This document shows, piece after piece, positions 29,336 to 39,315 of a stretch of 64,000 nt of DNA. Origin of the DNA: Symbiodinium natans (taxonomy: Eukaryota > Sar > Dinophyceae > Suessiales > Symbiodiniaceae); assembly GCA_905221605.1 (NCBI GenBank), contig CAJNDS010002846.1, forward strand, positions 1 through 64,000, read 5' to 3'. Under the pieces are notes generated by a model that saw only the letters and a program-made list of their open reading frames with translations, had not been told where the DNA came from and searched no databases. Numbering within the stretch: position 1 is the first letter of the stretch; every line of letters begins with the position of its first letter. A program made the translations under genes and the position numbers.

Positions 29336-30485
29336 TACGAGGATGGCAGAATCGACGCGCACGGCGACTAGGCGACAGCATGATCTCCAGCATCGCAAAT
29401 TGCAAGTTCCCGGGAGTCGGCCCGGGAGTCTAGCCGCACGCAGCGAACCCATCCAGCGGCCCAAAACGCAGAGGAATCCAAGCGCCGGTGCCACGTTTTC
29501 AGGACGCACTGCCATGCCTCAAAAAGTGTAAGGGGCCGAGGCGGAGAGCACGAGTTCCACCCACTGAAAAACCCACGAAATGCGCACCGGGCCGAGGCCA
29601 AAAGCATATAATTTGCGATGCGAAATCCATGCCCAAGCCTGTGCTTTGGAGAAGTTCGCATTTCGTCCAAAATGCGAGGAATCACGTCCGCGTATCGAGC
29701 GCACTTCGCGCCATATAACACCCTTTTGCCCTAGATGTGAGAACCCCACGTGTTGACACCACACTGTCTAATGGGGAACTATTTCATAATGTCTGCTGAA
29801 AGCGGATTGACGTTTGTTGGTGTCAGGGGAGTGCAGCCAGCCATGTCGTTTGATCTGCTCGCCTCCCGACGCACTCTCCGTAACGGAGGTGAAGCATGCG
29901 TTGTTTAGTACCTGACCGGCCGTTGCCTCCTGAACCCGCTCAAGCCCAAACCCCTAAAGCTCCTAAACTTCCTATCGTATCCCCAAACTTCTCAGGCCTG
30001 GAGTCCCCAAACACTGAACCCCCGGACACCACAGACTCCAGTAGATGCATGTAGGCCCAGATGGGATGTTTTTGTCTCAACTCTCAGCCTGTGTGTGTGC
30101 TCTCCACTACGAGGAGTATTCAATGGATGATCCCTATTTGGGGAACCCAGACGGGATCATCATGCGGAGAAGTAACCATCTGATGTAAGGCTGTGAGGCC
30201 TAGGGGAAAAGGCCCAGATGATGGGATACACAACATATACATAGATACATATAAATTCTACATGTAGGTATATAACTGTGGCAAGAATACACCTAGCACC
30301 TAGATGAACCATAACCCTAAACACCCTACACACCCTAAGCCCTAACCCTATACTTAGGGGCTGCATAGTAGGATTCTATATAACAAAAAAGTTAAAGGTT
30401 ACCTACCCAGCTCCTAACCGTAAACCCTAAACCCTATAAACCCTATAAACCCTAAACCCTAATTCCTAAACCCTAAACCCTGCAC

Positions 30486-30590
30486 CGTAAGAGCCCAAGA
30501 GAGCCACGCCTTGCGCTTCGCCAGCGCTGCCGCCAAGGCGTCGCAGGTCTCGGGGGCGAGGTCGCCAAGCAAACCTCCCGTTGTGGCTGT
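30486..30590 (-). CDS. Coding exon, unknown protein
   Basis: 35 codons in phase 0/0: TATTGGLLGDLAPETCDALA then AALAKRKAWLSWALT. On the minus strand the preceding intron ends (CCCTAAA)n-CCCCAG and the following intron starts GTGCAGGGTTTAGGG, so both splice sites are built into telomere-like repeats. Confidence 0.65.
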
Positions 30591-30647
30591 CTGGGGTTTA
30601 GGGTTTAGGGTTTAGGGTTTAGGGTTGAGGGTTGAGGGTGTAGGGTC
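30591..30647 (+). repeat. Interstitial telomere-like tract at an intron end
   Basis: TTTAGGG units whose complement forms the acceptor side of the intron before exon 30486-30590. Confidence 0.85.
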
Positions 30648-31065
30648 CCAAGAGTAGCCTTTTATTCCAAAGGGTGGTCGTTTTTTGGTTTGAAGGGGCT
30701 TATTCAGGGAACTTGAGCCCGAAAAAAAGGAAGAAGGGCCTACTCGGGGTCCAGGGTTTCTTGGGGTTAGGTGTTTATGGGGTTTACAGATGGTTGAGGG
30801 CTGCTCGACAGTAGGGTCCCTCGTGGGGATATCTTCAGGGTTTATAGGGGGTTGGATGCTTATAGGGGCCCTTACTATCATAAGGAAGTTGCTGTTGTGG
30901 GGTTTCGGTGCTTCAATCGAAGCTGGGTGGTTTAGGGTCCTATGGTTTCGGGTGTAGGGCGCAGGGTTGAGGGCCTCTACAATAAAACCCCAAAAACCCA
31001 AAAACCATAAATTGCCCTAAATTGCCCTCAGCCCCCTTTGTCAAGTCCGAGAACCTACAGCTATA

Positions 31066-31205
31066 CTCCCCTTAAAACTTCAATAAAATGATATCTTTAA
31101 TATCCTGTTGGGTTTTATAGAAACAACAAAATATATAACCCTAAACTCTGAACCCTAAACCCTAAACCCTGAACTCTCAAGAATAATTCCCAAGGGGGAT
31201 ATAGA
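31066..31205. repeat. Introner-like family H copy interrupted by CCCTAAA units
   Basis: Starts TATACTCCCCTTAAAACTTC and ends CCAAGGGGGATATAGA like the copy at 2910-2992, but carries about 45 bp of CCCTAAA-type repeat inside. The telomere-like units arrived after, or moved within, the element. Confidence 0.6.
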
Positions 31206-31339
31206 CAGCCACGACCGGGTGCTGGCAGGCCGCGGTCGACCTCCTCGGCCGAGCAGCTTTCCAGGCTGTCCTTTCGGGGCTTGTTAGGGGGTTTAGGGGG
31301 GTTCAGGGGTCTAGGGGTTTAGGGTTTCGGTTTAACTTG

Positions 31340-31435
31340 GGATGTTCCCCCTGAAACTAACAGTCCTGAATAGGCCCCTTTAATAGTCCTTTTAATAATC
31401 CTGTTGAGGACTGTTAGTATAATGGGGAACATCCC
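31340..31435. repeat. Introner-like family B copy
   Basis: GGATGTTCCCCCTGAAACTA ... ACTGTTAGTATAATGGGGAA inverted ends, about 96 bp. Confidence 0.75.
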
Positions 31436-31664
31436 AAGGTTTAACCCTTCGGGGATGTATAGAGTACTGCTTCAAGAAAAACAAGTACCGTCAGACGCGA
31501 AACTCACAAAGACCTAAGCTCTTCGGGCGGGAAGCACCTAGGTGTTACCGATGAAGAAATGGGGTTGGAGGAGGCTTGATCTAAACCACGTTGGGGAGGG
31601 GTGCGGACTATCTTGGTATATTCCTGAAAGCCGGAAACCCCAAACCCCCAAACCTAAACCCCAA

Positions 31665-31733
31665 ACCCCAAACCTAAACCCTAAACCCTAAACCCTAAAC
31701 CCTAAACCCTAAACCCTAAACCCTAAACCCTAA
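31665..31733 (-). repeat. Interstitial telomere-like tract (CCCTAAA)n
   Basis: About nine CCCTAAA units. Confidence 0.9.
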
Positions 31734-31849
31734 AGCAATTTGAGGTTTGAGGCTTCGGGTCGTGAGTCCCAGAAGGCCGATGCGGGGATACGCAGGACCC
31801 AACGGCCAAACAGAAACTTCAAAGGTTTGGAGCTAGGGGCCCCGAACCC

Positions 31850-31961
31850 TGCTTGGAGGTTCATGGGGACTTAGAAACCCCGCTTATAACTGTACTTCTA
31901 AGCCCCCTAAGTTACAAGTAGACTTTAAATTGGGGTTAAAGGTACCCGTGAACCTCCAAGT
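31850..31961. repeat. Introner-like family C copy
   Basis: GCTTGGAGGTTCATGGGGAC ... GTACCCGTGAACCTCCAAG inverted ends, about 112 bp. Confidence 0.75.
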
Positions 31962-31999
31962 AAAGCCTACAGGAGGGCTTCGAGTTAAGGGTTTGACTT

Positions 32000-33330
32000 C
32001 GCTCCGTCGCTGTGTCCTTGAGTTCCTTCGCCATAGCGCCAGAGCCCATGGCCGACGCAGTTATGCTGTGAAAGGCAGGTGTACTCAGAGGAGGCCGAGA
32101 AGCCTAAAAACGCTGAACGCCTAAAGGTCTTGAAAAACCCTCTAAATGCCCCCTGAGTGGAAAGTGGGATATGATTTTGGGGGGCTCTTTGGTGTTTGTC
32201 TTGGTGGCCAGGACTTTGGGGTGCTATGTACTCGGGTTGCTGTCAAAGACAACTTGGGAATGGCTATCAACAAGTGCAGAGCACCTTTCGTGGCACCCTT
32301 TCGCACCTTCTTCGTTTTGGCTCGCGACATTTGCGGTCAATGGTCCTTAAAACCGGTGGCTGCCGCAACAAAGCAAGGCGCGGTAGACAGGAACGTCTTC
32401 AGCAGACACGCGAACGAATGTTGCAAATAAACGCAGGCATAAGAATAGCGGCCGTGAAGAGAGCGCCCAAGGAACGACTTTAAGGGTGAGACGGGGAAAA
32501 AACGCCCATACATAGAAACCGTGCCATCATGAGTCTTGCTACGTGACAGGAACTCTCCTGACAAGGAACCCACGCTTGGGACCCAGCGTGACCACCTTTC
32601 ATACAGTTCATCCGCAAGCTTAGAGACCAGCCCAACCGCAGCACCCACCACACCGTGAGACCCTTGAATCTAACTCTTGATCTCAGAATACTAGCTTCTC
32701 CTTCACAGTCTGGGTCTGATTGTATTGGATGACTCACGCTTCCGTTCACCCTCTATCTTGTTATTGTAGCTGCCCCAGAAGCCCAGCTATTATAGGTCAA
32801 CCACTCATGGTACCTTCCTGTCAGCTCCCTCTCTCATAGCCTTGTTCACCCATCACACCTTGAGACCCTTTTAACGCCTGGTCTGGATATCACTCGTCTT
32901 TTCATGAGTCTTACCGCGGGAGCTGGAATTAAATGCATGAGTCTTCTTTCCATCTCCAAGTCTAGGGTCTTTTCCCCATTAGTATTCTAAGCTTTTTTTG
33001 CGCCAGCTTATGTAATGTACGCCCGTAATATAACAACAGGGGCAACGAACATACGAAGAACAACCCCAACAGCACAGTTTGACCACGAGTGAAGAAATTG
33101 AAGGGGTTTTCTGTCTCTAGCTCCCTAAACCCTAAACCCTAAACCAACACGAGATATTTGATTGAGTCAAAAAAAGTGAGACAAGTGCATCCAGACCAAC
33201 CTCGAGCTCTTGGTGCGGGCTGTTAAATTCGCCAATTTGTCAGCTGGTGCACGTTCCTAGCTTATTTAAAGGGTTTTTGCGTGCATCTTATAAGTCTGTT
33301 ACTGCACGCATAACACTCTTATGAATGAGT
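32000..33330. other. Unassigned stretch, possible exons on both strands
   Basis: A plus-strand frame (32149-32430, starting MPPEWKVGYDFGG) and minus-strand frames (one starting MVGAAVGLVSKLADELYERW at 32651) overlap. I cannot support either from splice sites. The A/T-rich part at 32700-33110 shows nothing recognisable. Confidence 0.3.
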
Positions 33331-33682
33331 GCAACCCTAAACCCTAAACCCTAAACCCAAAACCCAAAACCCAAAACCCTAAACCCTAAACCCCCCCTGC
33401 CACGATCCAGAACAACAAAAGCCTCTCCCAGCCGCCTGCGCCGACTTCGGCTGCTTCCTCCTCGTCCTCACTGGGATCCTGGGGCTTATTCTGGGTCTCC
33501 TTAGGGGTCTCAGTAGAATCAGAATAGGCTTTAGGGCTTGGGAGGTTTAGGGTTTAGGGTTTAGGGTTGAGGGTATAGGGTTTAGGGGGTTTAGGGGCCT
33601 AAGCCAAGGTTTCGCTTACGAGGAAAGCCCCGAAACCCGCAATCCTAGGTGAGGTGCCGCTCGTCAGACCCTTTCCCAAGTT

Positions 33683-33795
33683 AGGTTGCCCAGTAACCTA
33701 GGCTTAAAAAGGATGCCCCTTTTTGCCTCGAGGGGTTTGTAAGGGAACCCCCCCCCCCCCCCAAAAGGGAATAAGGGTACTACTGAGCATCCTAG
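33683..33795. repeat. Introner-like family E copy
   Basis: AGGTTGCCCAGTAACCTAGG on the left, ACTACTGAGCATCCTAGG on the right; a 14-C run inside. Confidence 0.7.
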
Positions 33796-33886
33796 GAGCA
33801 GTTTGTGCCTTGACGGCTTGAGGAGACGGGAAGGCCTACGCTGCTTCCTTAGCCCAAGCCTTCCAAACCCTAAACTCCCAAAAAAC

Positions 33887-33960
33887 CTTAAACCCTAAAC
33901 CCTAAACCCTAAACCCTAAACCCTAAACCCTAAACCCTAAACCCTAAACCCTAAACCCTA
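33887..33960 (-). repeat. CCCTAAA tract, 5' flank of element 2
   Basis: About ten CCCTAAA units. The last five bases (CCCTA, 33956-33960) are the left target-site copy of element 2. Confidence 0.95.
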
Positions 33961-34169
33961 TGCGGAGCTGCAGTTGGTATTGTAGAAAAGAGTTGGTGTT
34001 GAAAGTTGAAGGGTCAATGCACCCGATAATCCTTTTGGCTCAAGGAACTTGGGCATGCGCCCTGAAGAAAGAAGTGTGTGTTGGTTTGGTGTTGGTTGGT
34101 CCAGGGGATCAAGGGCTTCTGTTGGGGTTGACTGTTTTGTTCCCTGTCCTCCTTCGGTCGCCCCCCGTA
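33961..34169 (+). repeat. Element 2 5' LTR (209 bp)
   Basis: Begins TGCGGAGCTGCAGTTGG and ends GTCGCCCCCCGTA. No difference from the 3' LTR was seen by eye. Confidence 0.95.
34021..34044 (+). promoter_or_regulatory. Spliced-leader-like motif in LTR
   Basis: ACCCGATAATCC followed by TTTTGGCTCAAG, identical to the last 12 bases of the dinoflagellate spliced leader. The copy in the 3' LTR is at 42525-42548. Confidence 0.55.
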
Positions 34170-34181
34170 GGTTATGAGCCC
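34170..34181 (+). other. Element 2 primer-binding site, tRNA-Met anticodon-arm type
   Basis: GGTTATGAGCCC directly after the 5' LTR, complementary to GGGCUCAUAACC, which reads as an anticodon stem-loop with CAU. It is identical in element 3 and 11 of 12 bases match element 1. Confidence 0.65.
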
Positions 34182-34231
34182 AAATTAGGCTTCCTGCGGA
34201 ATTGGTAAAGATTTTTCGTTTGTTTAACGCC

Positions 34232-36601
34232 ATGGACATGATGCGGCGTCGCTCTGAGCCTGGACTGTCGCCCACGGCCAATGAAGCCGAAGGAAATCGT
34301 GGTGATGGGGGTGAAGAACGACAACAAATGGTACAAGCGCTGACAGATGGTAGGGAGGTTGCAATGATACAACCAACGCCTCAGGTGGAAAACGAAGTGG
34401 TTCCAGTTCCAGCAGCAAATCCTTTCTGGAGCGAGCGGGCTCAAGAAGAAATGAGACTGAGGCAATCAAGGCCGGCAAGTCTTCCTGCGAGCGGAGGGGA
34501 TAGAAGTGGTGAAGGTACGAGGAGGCCGCCTTCGCTGCAAGATCTTTTGGGTCAGGAACCTGCACCTGTTGAGAGACCGTCGTCAGGCTTAATGGGTGAG
34601 ATGGAACGAGGTACTATTGGTGGAGTGCAAGCAGACGAAGAGCTCATTCCTGATGTTGGTGGTGAAGAACAAAGTGAAGATATGGCGGTGGTAAAGCGTG
34701 CGCTGAAAGAGTTGCTTGTGCAAACAAAGGAGCTGGGGAACAGGTTGCATCGGGTGGAGGAGAAAAGCTATACCTCTGCTGCATCTGGGTCAGCTTCGAG
34801 AGCACGGAGCACTGGAGTGGTGGACGCAAACACTGCATATCCTCTAGGAATGACTCCAGAGAAGCAGTACCTGCCAGGACAAGTTTTCTACACGGATGGT
34901 ATGGGTGGTTTTTGGACTGTGTTGCCTGATGGGACATGGCTGCCTATTGAGGGCTACGACCTGCCAAAGGGTTGTGATCTTCAATCCTTGCCTGGGTCCA
35001 GGAAGGGGGATGCTCAAGTGGAGGATGAAAAAGAAGTGCCAATGATGCATGTAGCTGAAGGGAAGAAACCCTCCAGATTGCCTCCATTGAATTACCCCAC
35101 GGGAGGTCCTGCAAGTGGTGGATATGCAAGTGGACCACCTGGTTTAACACATGTTCCGATTACTTCCTTGCCATCAGGTGCTGATGGTTCTGCCGCACCT
35201 GTGGGGAACCAGCCCGGTTTTGTTTCAGCTCGGGAAACTGCAACGCAAGAGAACTCAGCAGGATCGGGTGGATATACAATGGTGGATGATGTTCCGTATC
35301 GGTGGAAAATGGTCGCTGGGAAGTTGGAATTAGAAAAGGTTCCGCTCACAGCTGTTACGCCTGGTATAGGACATGGACTACCTCAAGGGCCTGGTGGTAG
35401 GGTCAGTTTACCTCCTGGAGCAGTGGTGCCACGTGGTATGCCAATCATTGGTGATAGTTCTGGAACCGAACGTCCGGAGGCTCTTGGGAAGCATGTGATG
35501 AGCCTTCCAACTTTGGCAGACTACACACCAAGCAATCCGACGGCACTGGGTGATTGGATCGCAATGATCGAACCAATGTTGTCTTCGCTGACAGATACAG
35601 GAAGAGTGTGGTGGCAATGCGTCTACTCAAAGGCATATCAAGCGTATGCCAAATGGTTGAGTGTTTCTCCGCTGGAAAGGTTGGGCATCAAGGCTGAGCT
35701 GGAAGGGCTCAAAGTGGTTCAAACTGTGCATGTTTTGTTGGAGCAGAGAGCGGTGTCTTTGCTGCTACAGGCGATTCCGGAGAGATTGAAGACCGAGATC
35801 GTTTCCACTCGAATGTTGGGGTCAGTGATGATATTTTACAAATTGCTGACGGTCTACCAACCAGGTGGAGCAAATGAGCGCAGCACAATGTTGAACTTCT
35901 TGGTGCAACCATCTCCAGCAACCTCGATCTCAGAGGCCATAAAGGGAGTGCGTCAATGGGCGCAATGGCGTTCCCGATTAAGGGAGTTGAGAGCGGCCGA
36001 GCCGGACGCTACCTTGCTTATCAAGGGATTGGATGGTTTATCATCCGCGTTGCTGGCAAAACACCCTACGGTTCATTTCAGAGTGGCATCCTTTCGGGAG
36101 AAATTGGGGGTGGACTACTCGCCGACCTCTGAAACTGCAACAAAACTAGCTGAAATGTTACAGGCAGAGTTTGAACTGCTATTGCATAGTGCTGGTGATC
36201 AAGAGGTGAAGCAGGACTCGGACGCCAAGAAAAGGGCAAGGTTAAACAAGGCCCAAAAGGGAACTGGTGACGAGACAGAGGAGGGTGACAAAGGCAAAGG
36301 GAAAGGAAAAAGGTACAGCGGAGATGGTGAACGTCCTTTCTGTTGGATATATGGGAAGACAGATGCAGGCTGCAAGTTCGGATCCCGCTGCAAATTTCGC
36401 CATGACAAAGACTCCCTTGAGCGAGGAAGATGTTTTGAGTGTGGGGCCGTTGGCCATCTGCAGCCGCAATGTCCATATAAGGATGGTGCAAGTTCCAATG
36501 TGGACTCAAATCCTGAGAGAGTAGATCTAAAGGGAATTCTCCCAAAGGGGGAAAGGGCGGCAAAGGTGCGAAATGGGGAAATGCCAAAAAGGCAGAGGTA
36601 G
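34232..36601 (+). CDS. Element 2 gag
   Basis: About 789 residues from the ATG at 34232 (good context, GCCATGG; the frame is open from a TTG at 34202). The N-terminal half is disordered, rich in Glu, Gly and Pro. Helical capsid-like region at about residues 430-670 (WIAMIEPML..., LLTVYQPGG). Near the end come a CCCH finger from about residue 704 (C-x8-C-x5-C-x3-H) and a retroviral CCHC knuckle from about 734 (C-x2-C-x4-H-x4-C), an unusual pairing. Role: particle formation and RNA packaging. The C-terminus is Lys/Gly-rich and overlaps the pol frame, which is open from 36517 in the -1 frame, by 85 nt. The run CCAAAAAGG near 36584 is a plausible slip site. Confidence 0.88.
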   Translation: MDMMRRRSEPGLSPTANEAEGNRGDGGEERQQMVQALTDGREVAMIQPTPQVENEVVPVPAANPFWSERAQEEMRLRQSRPASLPASGGDRSGEGTRRPPSLQDLLGQEPAPVERPSSGLMGEMERGTIGGVQADEELIPDVGGEEQSEDMAVVKRALKELLVQTKELGNRLHRVEEKSYTSAASGSASRARSTGVVDANTAYPLGMTPEKQYLPGQVFYTDGMGGFWTVLPDGTWLPIEGYDLPKGCDLQSLPGSRKGDAQVEDEKEVPMMHVAEGKKPSRLPPLNYPTGGPASGGYASGPPGLTHVPITSLPSGADGSAAPVGNQPGFVSARETATQENSAGSGGYTMVDDVPYRWKMVAGKLELEKVPLTAVTPGIGHGLPQGPGGRVSLPPGAVVPRGMPIIGDSSGTERPEALGKHVMSLPTLADYTPSNPTALGDWIAMIEPMLSSLTDTGRVWWQCVYSKAYQAYAKWLSVSPLERLGIKAELEGLKVVQTVHVLLEQRAVSLLLQAIPERLKTEIVSTRMLGSVMIFYKLLTVYQPGGANERSTMLNFLVQPSPATSISEAIKGVRQWAQWRSRLRELRAAEPDATLLIKGLDGLSSALLAKHPTVHFRVASFREKLGVDYSPTSETATKLAEMLQAEFELLLHSAGDQEVKQDSDAKKRARLNKAQKGTGDETEEGDKGKGKGKRYSGDGERPFCWIYGKTDAGCKFGSRCKFRHDKDSLERGRCFECGAVGHLQPQCPYKDGASSNVDSNPERVDLKGILPKGERAAKVRNGEMPKRQR

Positions 36602-38259
36602 CTGAAGGGGGAGATGAGACGGCTAATGCGGGATTGGATAAAGGTTCTGCAAGTCCCTCATCACCATCAACACCCAATCAGGTCCTTGCTGAAGCGTTGG
36701 AAGTGCTGAAATCTATGAAGCTGTCATCAGCACAGTCAGCATCAAGCGGGGATCCCAGTGTTCGAATGTTATGTGGCTCTGGGTTGTTTCAGCAGGAAGG
36801 GAGAGTGGCGTTGGTGGATACAGCTGCTACGCATCTTGTGCGGACGCTTTTTCCATGGGAATGTTTACCCGACACTACTGTTATGGTGCAAAGCGCGCTT
36901 GGTGGTGTGACAATGAGGATTACAGAGAACGGGACGTTGATTAGGGAAGACAATGGGCCCCTGATTATCCCTCTCTGGTTGATTTTGGAGTTTGGGGCGA
37001 ACCTCGCTGTGATCAATGGGATGTGTCACGTGGGTGCAAAATCTTCGCTGGACCAGCTCTTGTGGTTTGAACATGGCTGTTTGGTTATGGATTACAAAAC
37101 AGCTGAAAAAATGGCTTTGCATGCTGAAAGGCAGCGTGCGTCTTGGTCCCATTCTCAATGGAGGAATGGAAGGGCGGACTGTGGAGTCGGTTCGTCTGAT
37201 GCCACGTTGTTGCCGAAGCAGGGAGAAGGCCGAGGAGTATGCGTTCTACATGTGGCCAGGGTTTCTGACACCAATGAGTGTTCGGGAATGGGCATGTTGG
37301 ACTCGGGAGCATCACATCCTCTCAGATCACTTCGTCCTGGTGAACAGCTTCCGCAGCAAAAGGTGTTGGTGTCTTTAGCTGTTGGATCTCGGGAGATGTG
37401 TATTACCCCAGGTGGGACCCTGGTAACTCCTGAAATGGTAGATCCACTAGTGCCAATTGGCAAAGCGAGCGCCTTGGTTGGTCTCAGAGTTCAGTGGCGT
37501 GGTGGCAAGTGCACAGCCTCACATCCTGTTCTGGGGGAACTTCGCGTTCGTGATCTGAATGGGTGCCCTTGTTTGGAAAAAGAGGTGGCGCTTCAGATCA
37601 TTGATGAAATGGATTGGCGCTCACCAAAGCAAGCTTTGAAGGTGGCACGTATGGTTCAAGGGTGTCCGAATACGGACAACGAGGTGGCTGTAAAAACGTC
37701 GTTGCAAAGCGCAGCGCGGACAGCGTCAGCGAATGAGGAGGAGTTCGTCCAGGCATGCTGGAGATTTCTTCGGTGGTATTATGGGGATATACCAGAAAAT
37801 ATGCTGATGGAGCTGTTGCCACGTGGAGATATTGCGGCGTTGCCTTTCAACCGTCATAAAAGGAGACGGCTGGCACGAGCAAAAAGGGTGGTGGTACACC
37901 TATTTTCGGGAAAACAAAAATGGCATTTTCCCAGTCGGGATGTGGAGGTACTGGAGCTGGATTTGACAAAAGGCGGTGACCTACATAATTCGAGCGTCTG
38001 GAAGTATCTTCTGCATCTGGCGGCTGAAGGAAAGGTGGTTGCTGTGGTTGGAGGACCTCCATGCAGGACAGTGTCAAGGTTGAGAGGTGAAGACGGTGGT
38101 CCACCTGTATTACGCCGGCGCTGTGGGCCTGAACGGTTGGGAGTAAAAAGTCTTCCTTGGCCACATCAAGAATTAGCTCAAAAGGATGGTGTTCTACTTC
38201 TGAAGATGCTTTTCCTATATGACGTGGCGGTGCTCAAAAGGATGGTGTTCTACTTCTGA
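36517..38259 (+). CDS. Element 2 pol part 1: two proteases and 5' half of a C5-methyltransferase-like domain
   Basis: Open from 36517; numbering below counts from 36634. Two retroviral-type aspartic protease domains in tandem: V-D62-T-A-A-T-H and L-D223-S-G-A-S-H, each followed by a similar stretch with LP, V and a G-T-L turn. Next a Rossmann-like region: HLFSG (422-426, motif I-like), V-L-E-L-D, then VVGGPPCRTVSRLR with P-P-C at 475-477, the catalytic-cysteine motif of C5 cytosine methyltransferases. The frame then ends at a stop created by a 56-bp tandem duplication. Expression is presumably by -1 frameshifting from gag. The methyltransferase call rests on motif I, motif IV and the downstream G-H-x-x-x-K-P-T; activity is unproven. 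Confidence 0.75.
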   Translation, partial: ESRSKGNSPKGGKGGKGAKWGNAKKAEVAEGGDETANAGLDKGSASPSSPSTPNQVLAEALEVLKSMKLSSAQSASSGDPSVRMLCGSGLFQQEGRVALVDTAATHLVRTLFPWECLPDTTVMVQSALGGVTMRITENGTLIREDNGPLIIPLWLILEFGANLAVINGMCHVGAKSSLDQLLWFEHGCLVMDYKTAEKMALHAERQRASWSHSQWRNGRADCGVGSSDATLLPKQGEGRGVCVLHVARVSDTNECSGMGMLDSGASHPLRSLRPGEQLPQQKVLVSLAVGSREMCITPGGTLVTPEMVDPLVPIGKASALVGLRVQWRGGKCTASHPVLGELRVRDLNGCPCLEKEVALQIIDEMDWRSPKQALKVARMVQGCPNTDNEVAVKTSLQSAARTASANEEEFVQACWRFLRWYYGDIPENMLMELLPRGDIAALPFNRHKRRRLARAKRVVVHLFSGKQKWHFPSRDVEVLELDLTKGGDLHNSSVWKYLLHLAAEGKVVAVVGGPPCRTVSRLRGEDGGPPVLRRRCGPERLGVKSLPWPHQELAQKDGVLLLKMLFLYDVAVLKRMVFYF

Positions 38260-38288
38260 AGATGCTTTTCCTATATGACGTGGCGGTG
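38177..38288 (+). repeat. 56-bp tandem duplication inside the methyltransferase-like region
   Basis: The segment from CTCAAAAGGATGGTG to GACGTGGCGGTG is present twice (38177-38232 and 38233-38288) with no difference. 56 is not a multiple of three, so it breaks the pol frame. Confidence 0.95.
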
Positions 38289-38495
38289 CATTCAAGGTGT
38301 GGAACCGCTGAAGTCATCAATGGAAGTTCTGTCTTCTTTGGCATGGAAAGCCCTGGGGACCCTGAACTCATAGGGAAGGATTTCTCTCAGAACGGCAAAA
38401 CGGTCTTGAGTGCTGAGGATCTGGTGGATGGTTCTCAGGAAGGGCCTCTCGAGTCCTACCTTCTGGAGTTGGCCAGAGGTGAAAAGCTTTTGTGA
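38262..38495 (+). pseudogene. Element 2 pol part 2: continuation of methyltransferase-like domain
   Basis: Shifted frame after the duplication. It contains FFGMESPGDPEL, at the place where C5 enzymes carry the E-N-V/E-N-P motif. It ends at a stop in AAAAGCTTTTGTGA, a run-rich site where a second frame change occurs. Confidence 0.65.
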
Positions 38496-39315
38496 GCGTT
38501 ATGGAATGTACGCTGCACATTTTGATCAAGGAGCATTGGGACATGCTCTGGTGAAACCTACAACTTTCCTGGTGTCTGATATGGAACTATGGGAATCGTT
38601 GGAACAGGTTCGCGTGGTTGTTCCGTGGTCAGCAACATTCGCTTCTACCCTGGAAGAGCGTATTGGACAATCCTCCATATGGGCGCGATGGGCGTTTGGA
38701 TTGGTTAAAAGAATACGTCACAGGTTGGCACAAATGGTGTTAAAAAAGGAAGAGCGAGAAGGGATGTTACGGAGGTTGACAGCTGAGGAGCGAGCTTTCC
38801 GTGACCATTGCCTAAGGGGGCATATTCCTTTCAGACGTGATTGTCAAATCTGTGTGTCTGCCGCTGGAAAAGAGCGTCGCCATTTGAGGCGGAAACATGG
38901 GGATGCCTACACTTTATCATTGGACTTGGCGGGTCCATACAAGTGTTCAAAGGATGCTCACCAGCAGAAGCCACGACACGCTGTTATTGGTGTGTATCAA
39001 TTTCCAATGTTGGATCCCAATGTGGGTCGCCCTCCAGAAAAGGAGGAAGATGCGGATGAGGTGGAAGATCAGGGGGCAGATGAAGGTGCTGGTGTCGGAG
39101 AATGGTTAGGCGATGCAGTCGCTAACTTCGAGGAGGAAGACTCTGCGCCGGTGGAACCTGCGCCAGTTCTGGAGGCAGAGGTGTTGAAAATCCAAGCTTC
39201 TGAAAAATCCTGGAAGGAACTGAAGGACCACTTGACCCAACCTGTCCGTATGATCAACTTCGTTATGGTGGTCATCGAAGGCCGTGGCTATGTCGTTATT
39301 TGGCATCATTCGTGA
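38476..39315 (+). pseudogene. Element 2 pol part 3: methyltransferase end and truncated integrase
   Basis: Begins with AHFDQGALGHALVKPTTF, like the late G-H-x-x-x-K-P-T segment of C5 methyltransferases. Then an integrase zinc-binding region (H-x-x-x-x-H...C-Q-I-C) and SLDLAGPYK with the first catalytic Asp. An acidic linker follows, then VRMINFVMVV. The parts that should carry the second Asp (H-S-D-x-G) and the Glu (N-G-R-x-E) are absent in every frame, so integrase is internally deleted. Confidence 0.7.
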
